Positions 36,201 to 48,242 of a stretch of 64,000 bases of DNA are shown piece after piece. Origin of the DNA: Diogma glabrata (Eukaryota; Arthropoda; Insecta; Diptera; Cylindrotomidae); contig OY856187.1 in the NCBI GenBank assembly GCA_963693315.1, positions 109,013,284 through 109,077,283 of the forward strand. The letters run 5' to 3'. The notes beneath the pieces were generated by a model. That model was not told the DNA's origin, did no database searches, and was given only the letters and a program-made list of their open reading frames with translations. The translations under genes and the position numbers were made by a program. The stretch's first letter is position 1. Each line of letters starts with the position of its first letter.

Positions 36201-38636
36201 AATAACTTTGTGTTTTTTAGCCGAATTGTATTATAAGCGGTATTATCTAATATTATAAACGGTATTATATCGGTATCTTTACCTAATGTTTAATGTTATA
36301 TTTATCATCTCCAAATAAGATGCGTCTGTTATTGAAGGTCTTTTAGTGTACCTTTCATTACACTCTTTAAGGGTGTGGTAATGTTCAAAAATCCAATTGA
36401 AATAACATTAAACTAGCATAGCTCAGTATAGCAACGAAAAGCGGGTTTCTCTTGATATATTTCTGCGAAGCCGACATGCTATTAACCACTCGATAGATCT
36501 AATTAACGTTATAATGTATCCAAGATTGTTGTTAATGAGTAAATCTCTTCAGCACAGATTCTCGAAATTCTCTTTTCTTTCTTAGTAACCTCACAGATGC
36601 AAATGCTTATTGATGTCTTGATACGCTCGTTTACTTATGTTAACCCCTTTTAGGGTTTGAAAAATCTACTTTTATAGCTCCTGATTTTACTGTTGTGTAA
36701 TAGTAAGATACTGTGAATGAAATCGAGCAATAAAAGTTTGAAGTTGACTTATATTTCTCAAATATATTTTATAACTTAACAGACATGAATGACTTAGGTG
36801 TTATTGATGGCTTGAGTTTCTATAAGCGATTGAATGAATCAATAATGAAGAACATTCTTAAAAAACAACAATTTGTTTCGGACTTGAAAATTTAACAATC
36901 CATGTCATTCGTATGTCATTCATAATTTCTACTGACAGATAATATAGAATACGACGAAATAACAAGCTCACACACCAACACCTCAAATATATAAATTGAA
37001 TATTCAATTCACATTTCAAGCACATCAATTTATATTTGAACGAATGTTCAATCTATTTTTATTGATTTCTGTTTTATATTTTCTGAATCTGATTGATTAT
37101 GTGTATACTTAAGACCTTGTATCCTTAACTACGCATCATGTTCACTTATATCTCCAACATTATATTTTTATGAAAAAATCGATCAATTGATAATCCATTA
37201 CATTATAATGTTTTTATAGGATTGTAACATATTTTTATTGGATTTTTCTTTTAATAAAACTTTTTTTCCATAATTTCCTTGAAAACATTTTGTTTTTATT
37301 TAAAAAAAATCTATTTCTTCTTATGTTTCCAAACAAAACTTTTCTCGATAAAAAAAAGAACTTTTACTTATAGAACAAACTTTTGGTATTACAACATTTT
37401 CCTAGGATTTGTTTTATGGTTAGCTTTCTTTTTAATAAATTGAACAAGTTTTACCATTAGTAAATTAGTTGAATGTGCTTTTGTTTGATATACATTGTTA
37501 TGTGGTCTCTTCGTTATAACTGAATTTCAAGTATTCAAGTTTACTAGTAACAAAAGGCAAACCGCTTGAAAAAATCACTTAACCGTACATGACAAAAACA
37601 ATAAAAAATTTTAAATTGTTAAAAAGTCTCACAACATTTTGTTTTCTTATTTTATTTATTTTGCAATTTATGAAATCCGATATACCCTTAAAACAATATT
37701 TGATATCGTTTTAAGTCACAATTCACAACCCTTATAATATTTATACTTCCTGTATGCAAAACATACATGAATAGTAAAACACAATAAGTTCGTTCGTTTT
37801 ATGTATGTTCATGATTTTGAAATTCTCTTTACCACAAGAAGAAAAAAACAACAAACCAATCCATCCATCTATTTTTATTTTTATTAAAATTCATCGTAAG
37901 CATACATGTTTTGTTGTAGCCAATTTAGCTAAAAATATTTTTGCTCAATCTTTCTTTTTAAAATTTAAAATATAAAAGAAACATTTATTGAAGATTTATG
38001 AAGATTTATTGAATTGCCGCTTTTGTTCGTTTGCAATCATGAGTTGAATTTCACTTGATTTATATGATTGCTATTGGTAAGTAAGAATCTCATTAAGATA
38101 CAAAAGACAAAGGTTTTGTATCAGAACTAAACCGAAACCTTTGCTGAGTTACTTTATTCTTGAAAAGTTTTAGAAATGTAAATTTTCAACTAACTACGAT
38201 AGACAAGAAAAATCAGTCAAATTAAATACTAATCAGGCTAACAGCAATTGATAACATATCTCAGCAAAATATTAGACGTCATTTATTTTTTGCAAATATG
38301 ATATTAGTTGTCTTGCAACTAATGGCTTCGGGAAGGAGACTATAAAAGGTAGTGCTTCGAAACCCGAAAACAAATAGTGCTTCAAAACCATCTATCATCG
38401 CTTAAACCTTTGACTTAAAATTAAAAATCTTTCATTCTAATCTAAGCATAACGGCCATCTTTTAATTGATCAAACCGTATCTTCTGACTATTAACCATAA
38501 TATTAGTTATAAGTTAACTAGCCAGCAAATCGACATAAACTTATAATTAAATCTGCACCATTTCCATACGATTGATTAAAAATCTGAAATCATTTTACCA
38601 CAAAAATCAGCATCGTAAAAATGTCGTAAAGCTAAA
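33263..38636. other. Long AT-rich stretch, nothing firmly recognised
   Basis: Patches of mixed composition occur near 34200-34400, 35230-35430 and 36450-36650. The 35237-35428 ORF looks like decayed repeat DNA (TTTCATCGAAATCGAATGAC is a style common in such repeats). No RT, transposase, RNA gene or inverted repeat could be supported. Confidence 0.4.
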
Positions 38637-40166
38637 ATTTGATCATATACCCTTGATTATCTACACATACAATTCGAGCTGCAAAGATTGCAGCAGTAAA
38701 TATATAACATATAATTGATGAAAAAACGTGATACAGGTGAAAAAGTCGACCATTTTTTATATTTCTGAAACTTGGCATATATGTACATATACATAAGTAA
38801 TATGGAAAAAATAAAAAATGTAACTTATTTTACAATTTTTTTTAAAGTGTTTGAGCTGTTTGAGCATAACCCAAACATGCATGAAAAATGAAAATTCTGT
38901 CAATCCGAATCCAAATAATAATTGACAAGAGTGAAATTTACCTAAAAAAGTAAGATGCTTCAAAATACAACTAGATATAGATGAAAAACGTGTTCTAGAC
39001 AGAGTTGTGAAAACTTGACCATTTTGGATTTTCCTGAAACTTGGCATATAAGTAGTATGGACAAAATAAAAAATACAACTTGTTTTAAAATTTTTTTAAA
39101 GTCCATAGTTTGAGCATAGGGGGCACCCCAACATGCATGAAAAAAGAAATTTCTGCCAATCCGATGTAATTTTGAAATTAAATTGCTCAAGAACGCCTAT
39201 ACCGATTTCATCAAACTTACTTTTTTTTGTTTGATAGATAATTAGTTAGTCGTTTGAAAAAAAATTAATATATGGTTTTTATAATTAATTTTTAAATAAA
39301 AATATTAAAAAACATTTTTAAAGATGGCGCTAGGGTCGAAGATCAATTGGAATTTAATTATTTTTTTTTCTAAAAATAGTTCTATCCTTACTCTAAAGTA
39401 TATCAAATTTACAAAGAGGCGTACATTTTTGTTCTTGAGATATTTAATTTTAAAGAGTTTTAGTTCGACTGAAATTCGAATTTTTCTTCATTTTTTCAAA
39501 CAACTTCCATTAACAAAAAATTTTAAAATCAATTAAATTTTAACTTTTTTTTTTAAATATAGTTCTAACCTTACTTTAAAATATATCAAATTTACAAAGA
39601 GGCGTTAATTCGTGTTCTTGAGATATTTAATTTTAAAGATTTTTAGTCCGATTAAAATTCTAATTGTTCATTATTTTCTCGAACTTCAGTGGTTAAAATT
39701 TTTTAATGATAAAAATTGTTATCGCCATCTTTAAAAAAGTTTTTTTAATATTTTTATTTAAAAATTAATTATAAAAACCATAAATTAATTTTTTTTCAAA
39801 CGACTAACTAATCATCTATCAAACAAAAAAAATTGATGAAATCGGTATAGCCGTTCTTGAGCAATTTAATTTCAAAGTTACATCGGATTGGCAGAATTTT
39901 CATTTTTCATGCATGTTGGGGTGCCCCCTATGCTCAAACTATGCACTTTAAAAAAATTTTAAAATAAGTTACATTTTTTATTTTGTCCATATTACTTATG
40001 TATGTACATATATGCCAAGTTTCAGAAATATAAAAAATGGTCAAGTTCAAGTTTCGACTTTTTCACCTGTATCACGTTTTTTCATCAATTATATGTTATA
40101 TATTTACTGCTGCAATCTTTGCAGCTCGAATTGTATGTGTAGATAATCAAGGGTATATGATCAAAT
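38637..40166. repeat. 1.5-kb nested palindrome built from R2 repeats
   Basis: The outer boundary ATTTGATCATATACCC at 38637 is inverted at 40166. Going inward, an R2 unit at 38700-38905 pairs with 39880-40095; a second R2 unit at 38978-39185 has its own inverse partner partly outside at 40165-40285; 39119-39329 pairs with 39729-39940. The centre (39330-39728) holds two direct copies of the TTTACAAAGAGGCGT unit. It encodes no protein. It looks like a foldback element or two inverted insertions of the same family. Confidence 0.7.
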
Positions 40167-40285
40167 AAGTAGTATTTTTTATTTTGTCCATACTACTTAT
40201 ATGCCAAGTTTCAGGAAAATCCAAAATGGTCAAGTTCAAATCTCGACTTTTTCACCTGCGTAGATCACGTTTTTCATATATAATT
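40165..40285 (-). repeat. Partial R2 copy
   Basis: Contains the inverse of the R2 start (TACTTATATGCCAAGTTTCA, then AATGGTCAAGTTCAAATCTC and CACGTTTTTCAT). It directly follows the palindrome and lies next to the 3' end of the minus-strand LINE at 40319. Confidence 0.6.
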
Positions 40286-40318
40286 CTATACTATATTTTA
40301 TTTACAATTATTCAAGTT

Positions 40319-42775
40319 ATCTACTTGTATAAAACATTTTTATTGTATTTTTAAAAGTAGTTTTACATATATTTGCGTCGTATAGTTTTATAAATTTATT
40401 AAAGTTAGTAATTCCCCGATTTATCGGTTCGTTATTGCCATAATCAGTTCTATGTTTTAGTTCTTTCAGATAGCTAGAGTGCCTTGTTTGTCTTATATTG
40501 TCATTTTTTTCAACCTAATCATTAAAATATGAGACGTTTGTGTAAAATATCGTTGTGTAAAATATCGTAAAATATAATAATTGTTGTGTAAAATATCGTA
40601 TATAAAACTAGCTGATAACATATCACGACGATCAGTTGGTAAACGTGTCTACGAGCAAACAGCAAAAATTGCTTTTGAACAGATTCAATAGAAGTGCAGT
40701 GAATTTTCTAAAATGGTGTCCAAATGAGTGCTCCGTACTCAAGAATGGTTTGTACTAATGAACAGTAAAGTGATTTAGTTACCATAAAATTATCAAATTC
40801 CGTTGCTCTTCTTCTTATAAAACTTAACATTTTTCGAGGCTTCCGCTATAGATGAGTCATAGTGTTCTCTAAAAGTTAGCTGAGAATCGAGAACTACACA
40901 AGATCACGCACTGTACATGCTCGAGTGGTGTTCTTTCATTTAAAGAATACGTGTAGTATTTGGGATCTTTCTTACGATGAAAGGATATCACAGAGAATTT
41001 GTCTACGTTTAATTCAAGATTGTTTAGTTAGCACCAACTCTCAAGCGTAACAATTTTGTTTTGAAGGAACTGAGAATCGGAATAATTTTTTATAGTATGA
41101 TAAACTTGATGCTTAACGTCACTCAAAGCTTCTGATAAATCAGCAATAAATATGTTTTAAAAAAAGAGGCACTAGATGGCTACCTTGAGGAACTCCAGAG
41201 GTAGCATAAATGGCATTTGATAATGTCCCCTGAAGTTTAACTTGCTGGGTTCTTTGGGTTAAGTAAGATACAACCCACTTCAGCAAGCGGCCTCTAATAC
41301 CTGTGTTATAAAGTTTTTGAAAGAGAATCTTGTGGTCAACTCTGTCAAATGCTTTAGCAAAATCTGTGTAAACAGCGTCAATTTGATAACCTAATTCCAT
41401 ATTAAGTAAATTATTGGACGTAAAGATTGCTAAATTAGAAACAGTAGATCAATTTTTAACAAATTCATGTTGTTTTTCGTTTAGTTTGGGTAAAACGTAA
41501 GCTGACATTTTGCCATAAACTAACATTTCGAAAAACTTTGGGATTGCAGAAAGAATAGCTATACCTCTATAATTTTTTATATCGATTCTACTTCCTTTTT
41601 TTAATATAGGTGTTAAGAAAGATGATTTCCATTAATATGAAAATATACCAGAATTAAGAGATTTATTGAATAGTGGTTTTGACAAACTAACTGTACATTT
41701 TTTTAAAAAATAATTAGAGATTTTGTTAGGACCAGCTCCTTTGTCTTAAATTAGGGTCTGCAAACCGGATATAATATCTTCCTCAGTTATTACTATCTTA
41801 TCTAATGTGACAGTAAAATTTCCGTTCGTTGAATGTAAATCAGTTCCGTCCTTATCCTCCACCACACCGACATAGACATCTTGGAAAAAATCTTTAAATA
41901 AATTGGAGATTTTTAGGGTCCTGGGCCATGAACCGTTAAGATGCATTTTTGCTGGTTCCGTTTGGTGTTTAAGAAATTAAAAAAATCTCTAGGGTCTTTC
42001 AAAATTGTATTGTCGATTTTTTTTAGTATAATCGTTGTATGAAACCGAAATTTTTTCCTTAAAAGAATTAGCTAAAGATTCGTATACCTCTTTGGATCGC
42101 TGGTTGTTAAATTTTTTGTTCCATTTTTAGGCTCTGTTTCTTTTATGATTAGTTTTTTTAGATGTTTATTGATCCATGGCTCATTGTAAGTTTTATTCAA
42201 CTTTTTCGGCACGAATTTGTCAATAGCATAAAACAACGTGTTGTAAAATTTCTTTACAATAATATTTATGTCTTTTTCTAGGCAAACAAAAGTCCAGTCA
42301 ATCGATTGAAAATAATTATTGATGCTAGTGTAGTCAGCAGCTTTGAAATTCAATTTTATGGAACTATTATTATATGAAGGATCAAAGTCTCCACAATCAT
42401 ATTCTAAAGTCAATCCTTTGTGATGTATTGAATTCTTAAATAGATGTTCCGAGTCAGATGCTTCTCTGAAAATAAAATCGTCTTTCAAATTTATGAAACA
42501 TAATTATTCTAAAGTTCTATTCAAAGTATTTTTGAACTTATTTATTTGAACAAAATTATTACCATAAAACGTATTAGTTAGCTCAAGATCAATATTAGAA
42601 ACTGTTAGACCAAAAATGATGCAATCATCCTCTTCTCTTAAGTTTGAGATATTTTTTGTCAGAGACTTATAGTAGGAGTTATAAGTAATTTCATCCAAAG
42701 ATGGTGGAATGAAGACGGTTCGTATGAGAATATATTTTTGTTTGAATCTAATTTTGGTAAATCCCAGATCCATAT
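40319..42775 (-). pseudogene. Decayed LINE (Jockey/CR1 group), minus strand
   Basis: From right to left: an endonuclease end (42504-42773) with ILIRTVFIPPSLDEITYNSY, where the expected GDFN reads GLTV, removing the catalytic Asp and Asn; a linker (42072-42488) with YNEPWINKHLKKL; ITEEDIISGLQTL near 41755; NYRGIAILSAIPKFFEMLVY near 41540-41600; RT palm (41140-41400) with VYTDFAKAFDRVDHK and SGVPQGS; a thumb region with LNNLELNVDKFSV near 41000; and a C-terminus HRTDYGNNEPINR near 40430-40470. Where YADD should be, the sequence jumps from a SDVKHQVY-like stretch into HTIKNYSDSQFL, so the active-site box appears deleted. Frames change at least five times. It is inactive. Confidence 0.75.
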
Positions 42776-42954
42776 AACACTAGTTTAATAATTTGGATCT
42801 TTTTTTGTCTCCCTAACTAAAACCCAACTTTTTTGTGGATTTTGACCTGTTGAACATGAATATCATATTCATTTTTTTAGGTTAGCTTGTTTTTGAGATA
42901 TTCACGTTAAAACAATTTTTTCGGTGAAAGAAAAGGTTATACCGGTTTTTGGAT

Positions 42955-43085
42955 TGTGTATTTTATAAAACAAACAAATTCAATGTATTAATGACAGTGC
43001 ATAGTAAAGATATGCTAACAAACATTTTGAGCTAGTTTTGTAAAAATCCATCAAGGATTCTGGAAGTTACATTCGAAAAAATTTT
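42955..43085 (+). repeat. Interspersed repeat R3, plus copy
   Basis: Contains ATGCATAGTAAAGATA-type sequence (TGCATAGTAAAGATATGCTA) and AAATCCATCAAGGATTCTGG. The inverse of the same block occurs at 45955-46090. Confidence 0.55.
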
Positions 43086-44087
43086 TTATATGTTTGTATT
43101 CTCTCTAAAATATTTCGAATTTAACTGTTATATTTTATCTCTTTGCTAAATAAAACGAAAACGGGAGAGTTCATTGCGATCAAAAATCAATAATTCTCTT
43201 TTTTACTTTATTTGTAATACTATAAATACTAAAAATATTTATGAACTTGCTGAGTTGTAACTTGAAATTAAATCCAAATTATTGTACTAGTACTTAAAAC
43301 TTAATTATTAAAATTATTCGATTGTTTTTGTGAGCTACAATTTAAAATTAAAAGAATAATGTTCAAACGAAATAGAATAATAAAAAAAATTATAATATAA
43401 ACAAAAAAAAAAAGAAAATATATGTTGTGTCTGTCCACCTGTAAGTGTAGAAAGCAGTTTTTTTATTATTGTGAAATAAAGTTTAAAAAGAAAAAAATTT
43501 TAACAAGAAAAATTACGTTGCTGTTTTTATAAGTTATTGGTAATAAAGGTTGTGTTGAGTTTCCAAAAATTTCATAAATATGTTACATTGATTGAAGTAA
43601 ATAAAAATTTGTAAATAAAAATAACTTTAATAAGGTTTCGTGTCCTTTGTGTTGGTTGAAATGCCTGCAAAAACAAAGTGAATGAGAAAAAAAGGGAAAT
43701 ATAAGAGAAAAAAATGAATGTATTTGTTTCACAAATACGTCATTGCATGTTTAATCGTCTTTTGGTCAACCGTGCTCTTGATAAATAGGAGGAAAAAGCA
43801 GGTTTTGACAAATACCAAAAAACATCAGCATGATTCCAGAGAATCGAATGCATATCATATATTAGTGCTTTTTATTGATAAGGTAAAGCACTGCAAGAAA
43901 CCGCAGATTATGTTCGTACTTAACTGAAGTAAGGCGAGAGGTGTAAAATAAATGGAAAAATAAATTGTTATCAATACATCAAACTGCATGCAACTAAAGT
44001 AAGATAAATGTATGTTTATATTCAATTTTTTTAAATTCTTTAATTTCTTTAATTGTTTTAGAGTTAAGACCATCATGGTCATATAAA
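43086..44087. other. AT-rich stretch, nothing recognised
   Basis: No supported feature. Confidence 0.5.
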
Positions 44088-44270
44088 TTAAATTATATCT
44101 TTGTAGAGATCTCTTGTTTGGGCTAGAGTTCGCGTTTTTAACAGCGAAAAACCGTACGATCGTTTATTAGCTAAATTTAAATTAAAACCCTTGGTAAATA
44201 GATACCGTTGGTATCTATAATAAAAGTCGACTGCGACAAGTTGTTGTACAGAATAAAAACTTCGAGCCAT
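44088..44270 (-). CDS. Small ORF of 60 codons, unknown
   Basis: I do not recognise this protein. It starts MARSFYSVQQLVAVDFYYRY and ends TLAQTRDLYKDII. The start context AAAATGGCT is a very good animal initiation context. Codon choice is mixed (GTC, GCA, GAC, CGG, ACC, AAG, GCC, CTC), unlike the AT-rich flanks, and there are two short basic-aromatic stretches. There is no signal peptide or membrane helix. It could be a whole short protein, a first coding exon, or a transposon-derived scrap. The absence of matching neighbours keeps confidence low. Confidence 0.25.
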   Translation of the reverse strand: MARSFYSVQQLVAVDFYYRYQRYLFTKGFNLNLANKRSYGFSLLKTRTLAQTRDLYKDII

Positions 44271-44506
44271 TTTGAATTTTCCTTATTTCAACCGCGTTTA
44301 TGTATTTTTTCTTTTCTTCTTGTAAATAATATTTTACAACTTCAGTCGTTCTCAAAAATCAGGTAAGAATTCTTTTAAAATAGAAAAGTGTAAAGTTAAA
44401 TTTATTTAAATGACTTCTCAAGAAGTTTCAAGTGAAAAATAGTCCAAAGTCATTTTGTTTTAATTGCGGAATTTGCATGATACATCCTGCTAAAAAAATC
44501 ACTTCA

Positions 44507-44918
44507 TATATGAGCCGTTCACTGCACAAAACGATTAACTCCATAAAACAAAATGTTGAGAAATTGAATTTTGTTCAAAGGTCAAATAAATTTCGATATT
44601 TAGTAGTGTTAATCTTTATCATTCAGGAATGTTATTATAAACATAATTTATTTAATTTTGGTTACTATGTATATCAATTAGCTATTATAGTAGTAATTTA
44701 ATTAGTATAATAGATATTATTAGTTTTTAATATCAGGTTTTTAATAGTCATTTTTTAATGGTCAGACATATTTTGACTTTTAATGGTGTTTATCTTAATT
44801 ATTCAGGAAAGTTGTTTTTAACATAGAAAGTTATGACTATAGCAAGTACTTTGACATTTAAATTTAAAATTTTCCAAAAAGTGGAGTTAGTCGCTTTGTG
44901 CAGTGAACGGCCCATATA
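44507..44918. mobile_element. MITE with 37-bp terminal inverted repeats
   Basis: 44507-44543 (TATATGAGCCGTTCACTGCA and onward to TAACTCCA) is inverted at 44882-44918 with three mismatches. Inside, a short unit with TATCATTCAGGAATGTTATT near 44616 recurs near 44795 as a diverged direct copy. There is no transposase. The outermost TATA would fit a TA or longer duplication, but this is ambiguous. Confidence 0.7.
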
Positions 44919-45018
44919 AGAATTGCATATCTACTTTCATTACTTTGGCATAAAACTGAATAAAGATAGGCCGTGGATGCCGAAAAATAGTTTTTCTATT
45001 TTGCGTCTAAAATAAAGT

Positions 45019-45048
45019 CATTTCGATACCCAAATGCGTATCGAAATG
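45019..45048. repeat. Small hairpin, 11-bp arms
   Basis: CATTTCGATAC at 45019-45029 is inverted as GTATCGAAATG at 45038-45048 with an 8-base loop. Function unknown. Confidence 0.6.
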
Positions 45049-45441
45049 GCCTTCATTAAGATACGCAAAGTTTTGTTTTTCAAGGTTGGTCACATTGGTC
45101 ATACAAACGTCAGTGAAAGTTAAAACGAATAATTATATAAATAAAATTATTCTTATTAATTAATCTTATTATTAAAAAATAATCTAAATTAGTGTTAAAT
45201 ATTTTAATTAATTAAAATAATTAGTAATAATAACAAAATATCAAATTGACTATATTTTAATAAAATACACATTTTATGAAAGCTAGTTTTGCAACAAAAA
45301 AATATATAGAAATATGATGAAACGCAGAGCTTACTATTTTGAATTGAAATTTTTAGAAATTTTCTTTAAAACATTAAAACATAAAAAATATTTTTTAAAA
45401 TTTCAAGACAAAAAATGCAAAATAGAAAAAATAGTATAAAA

Positions 45442-45553
45442 AACTCGTTTCATAAGACGTTTTATCGCACTTATCCTTTAGAAAACTCCCCGCTGCGCGG
45501 GTCGTTTTCTAAACAGATTGCGTGCGATAAAATCGTCGATTATGAAACTAGTT
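45442..45553. repeat. 112-bp foldback with GC-rich core
   Basis: The outer arm AACTCGTTTCATAA pairs with TTATGAAACTAGTT; inside it TTTTATCGCAC pairs with GTGCGATAAAA; then TTTAGAAAAC (45477) pairs exactly with GTTTTCTAAA (45504), and CCCGC pairs with GCGGG around the loop TGC. A few bulges separate the stems. The GC-rich tip stands out sharply in AT-rich DNA. Confidence 0.75.
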
Positions 45554-45954
45554 TCTTAATATACTATATGTCAACTGCAACTTAATACATTCAAGATGGT
45601 ACAATAGAGAAAATGTTCATTTAACGTTGTGTTGCGACCAGGTTTTGACCATAATTCGCAATTTTAACTCGAACATTTGTAAAACAACTCATATATATGT
45701 AAATTAATTATATTGCAGAGTTTAAATTATTCTTAGTAAACATTTTTTTTCCAAATTTTGAGTTTTGACTTTTTTTTTTGGAAAACCCTGAATATCTTGA
45801 TACAGCCTGCTCCAAAATTCGTCTTTTGTAACTTAAAAGAAAGCATATTGAATTAACTGTAGGCTCCAAGAAATTAAAAAAGTTGACAATCCTCGTTTGT
45901 TCAAAATTTATGGCGTTGAATATAGAAAATTTTAAAAAAAAATAAATTTTTGTT

Positions 45955-46090
45955 TTTTTTTTCAACTTTCTTCGAGTATAACTTTTAGAATACTTGATGG
46001 ATTTTTTCAAAAATAAGCTGAAAATGTTTTTTAGTATCTTTACTATGCATTTGTTTCATTAATATATTAAATTTGTGTGTTTTGTCAGGA
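45955..46090 (-). repeat. Interspersed repeat R3, minus copy
   Basis: Inverse of the block at 42955-43085 (compare TACTTGATGGATTTTTTCAA and AGTATCTTTACTATGCAT). The flanks diverge. Confidence 0.55.
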
Positions 46091-46640
46091 TTGCAAACCA
46101 GCGATATTTTTTAATAATATATATACACTAGTTGAACTAAGTCACAAATTCAAATTATGTTTGTAAGAAACAAGAGTAGTTCATGAATAACACACTTTAA
46201 TTAAACATGAAACTTAAACAAAAAAAATTAATTATTTTAAAAGTTTTATAGCATAATGAACTTAACCTATTGCGTTATGAAAATTTTCCTATAAAATATG
46301 ATCATTATTCGATACTTTCTGATTGTATTAATCAAATTGTTTTTACTGTACTAAAATTATTTTTCAAATTACAATGACAATGGCTTTTCTATTTTTTGTT
46401 CTCAAAAATCAAATTTGAAGTTATTTTTTTATTTGAATCTAGTTGATTGTATGGAATGGAATGCAATGTACTGAACTGCACAAAAAAGCATAGTAAACAA
46501 GAAAAATACATTTGTTTCAATCATTTTCTTTCATTTTCAATTAGCACTGTTTTTATTAAGAAGAAAATGTTTCTATTTTATATATATGAATATAAAAAAA
46601 CAAGCTACTTAAACAATCCTCCTCTGTCAGAGGATGAAGT
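46091..46640. other. AT-rich stretch, nothing recognised
   Basis: No supported feature. Confidence 0.5.
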
Positions 46641-46644
46641 ATTG

Positions 46645-48090
46645 TAATTTATTTATTTATTTATATATTTATTTTTGCTTACTACATATTACATATATCA
46701 AGTCGATTACAAATAAAAACAGAAATAATCGAAGCCCATCCACAGAAAATTCAGTCCCCAACTATCCAAAGGACACATAAATCACCGAGTCAAGACTTAA
46801 ACAAACTTGACAGTTTTTTTCTAAATTGATTCACATTTGCAGTTCTTCGAAGCTGAGAATTCAAGCAGTTCCATGTTTTTGCTGCTGCTAACTGAAACGA
46901 TCCTTTAAAATACTTTGAGTGACAAACTGGAATTTTTAAATTGCATAAACGGAAACGAGTATCATAGTTACTTTCCAAAAACTCAACAACATCCAGTAAG
47001 TAGGAAGGAATACCAGCCTTAAAAAGCGGTAGGATGGATGTAGGCTTAAAAAGCAAGTAGGATGGCATACCAGCCTTATAGAGGTAAACAGATATTCGCA
47101 TTTTACGTCTCTCTTTAGGCAGAAGAAATTCAAGTTGAGTACGAAAATTCGTCATATGTTCATACTGACGAAGTCCAGAAATAAATCTAACACAATTATT
47201 ATAAGCACCATTAAGCTTGGCTTCCAACATATAACCGAGTTCAAAGAAAACTAAATCACAATAATCAAAGTAGGGAAACAAAAGTGATTGTATCAACCTT
47301 TTCTTAACTAAATTGGTAAGAGATAATTAAACTGATAGAGTTGACGTAGCTTAAAGTAAATTAACCTCAAAGTGTATTTGACATATTCGGGACCTGACAA
47401 GGATTCATCAAGATATACACCCAGGTTACGCACTTTATCAACCGGAAAAGGGAGATCACAACCTAACAGCAATTTATGTCTATACCCTCTAGCAATGATT
47501 ATTTTAAGTGTTGAACATCACGTGGCCCACCGCAAACAATTGCGGACTTCAGACGCAGACCATTGTTGCAAGACCATTTATCAATAATGTTCAAGTCATT
47601 ATTAAGCTCAATAACACCACACTCCATTCTTGATACCGGAAATGAATGATAAACCTGACAGTCCTCCGCATACAGCTGGTATCTGCAATACATAAGACCA
47701 TCACTAATGTTGTTAATAAATAAAGAAAACAGCAGTGGACCACCAGAGAAAATTGATTGAAACCCTCAAATTTTTCCCTCAATGTTCACTGATTGTGACC
47801 GATCTTGGAGATATGATCGTACCCATTCAGCAGAGCTATAGAAGCATCCATAGTGGTAGATCAGTTTGTCAACTAATAAACAATGCTGCATAGATCTTAA
47901 CGGCTTGGCAAAATCAAGCAAGACTAATACAGTTCCATCATTAATTGCTACACGAATGTTATCCTTTATTTAAGCATCGCAGTTACAGTACTGTGCCCAG
48001 CTCGAAAACCAGACTGGTTTGGATTTATGAAACCATGCTGATTCAAATACAAAGTCAATTGATCATGCACAACGCGTTCAATTCATGTTT
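46645..48090 (-). pseudogene. Decayed, 5'-truncated LINE (Jockey/CR1 group), minus strand
   Basis: On the minus strand the RT region near 47800-47950 reads VLVLLDFAKPLRSMQHCLLV, where the palm motif is retained as LDFAKP. It is followed by a changed GVPQGS block and GPLLFSLFINNISDG, then QLYAEDCQVYHSF near 47630-47675, so the YADD box has become YAED. The C-terminal ORF (46790-47296) runs from LLFPYFDYCDLVFFELGY to TANVNQFRKKLSSLFKS, a common LINE ending. An internal in-frame near-duplicate (KAGMPSYLL and KAGIPSYLL) lies near 47000-47070. An AAAT-type tail lies at 46645-46670. No endonuclease is seen, consistent with 5' truncation. Confidence 0.75.
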
Positions 48091-48242
48091 AGTGAATCAA
48101 TTCGTGTTTAGTGAATTTTATTCTCTCGCAAATTAAAAATTAAACTTTTGCTTAAGAATAAGGTATAACATTCAACACTTATTGGTTAAACTACTATTGT
48201 GGTTTTATTATTAGCTATAACATATTTCTCAATTGCAGGTTT

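Noticed and set aside
45708..46010. 100-codon lysine/serine-rich minus-strand ORF
   Set aside because: Low complexity and partly inside the R3 repeat.
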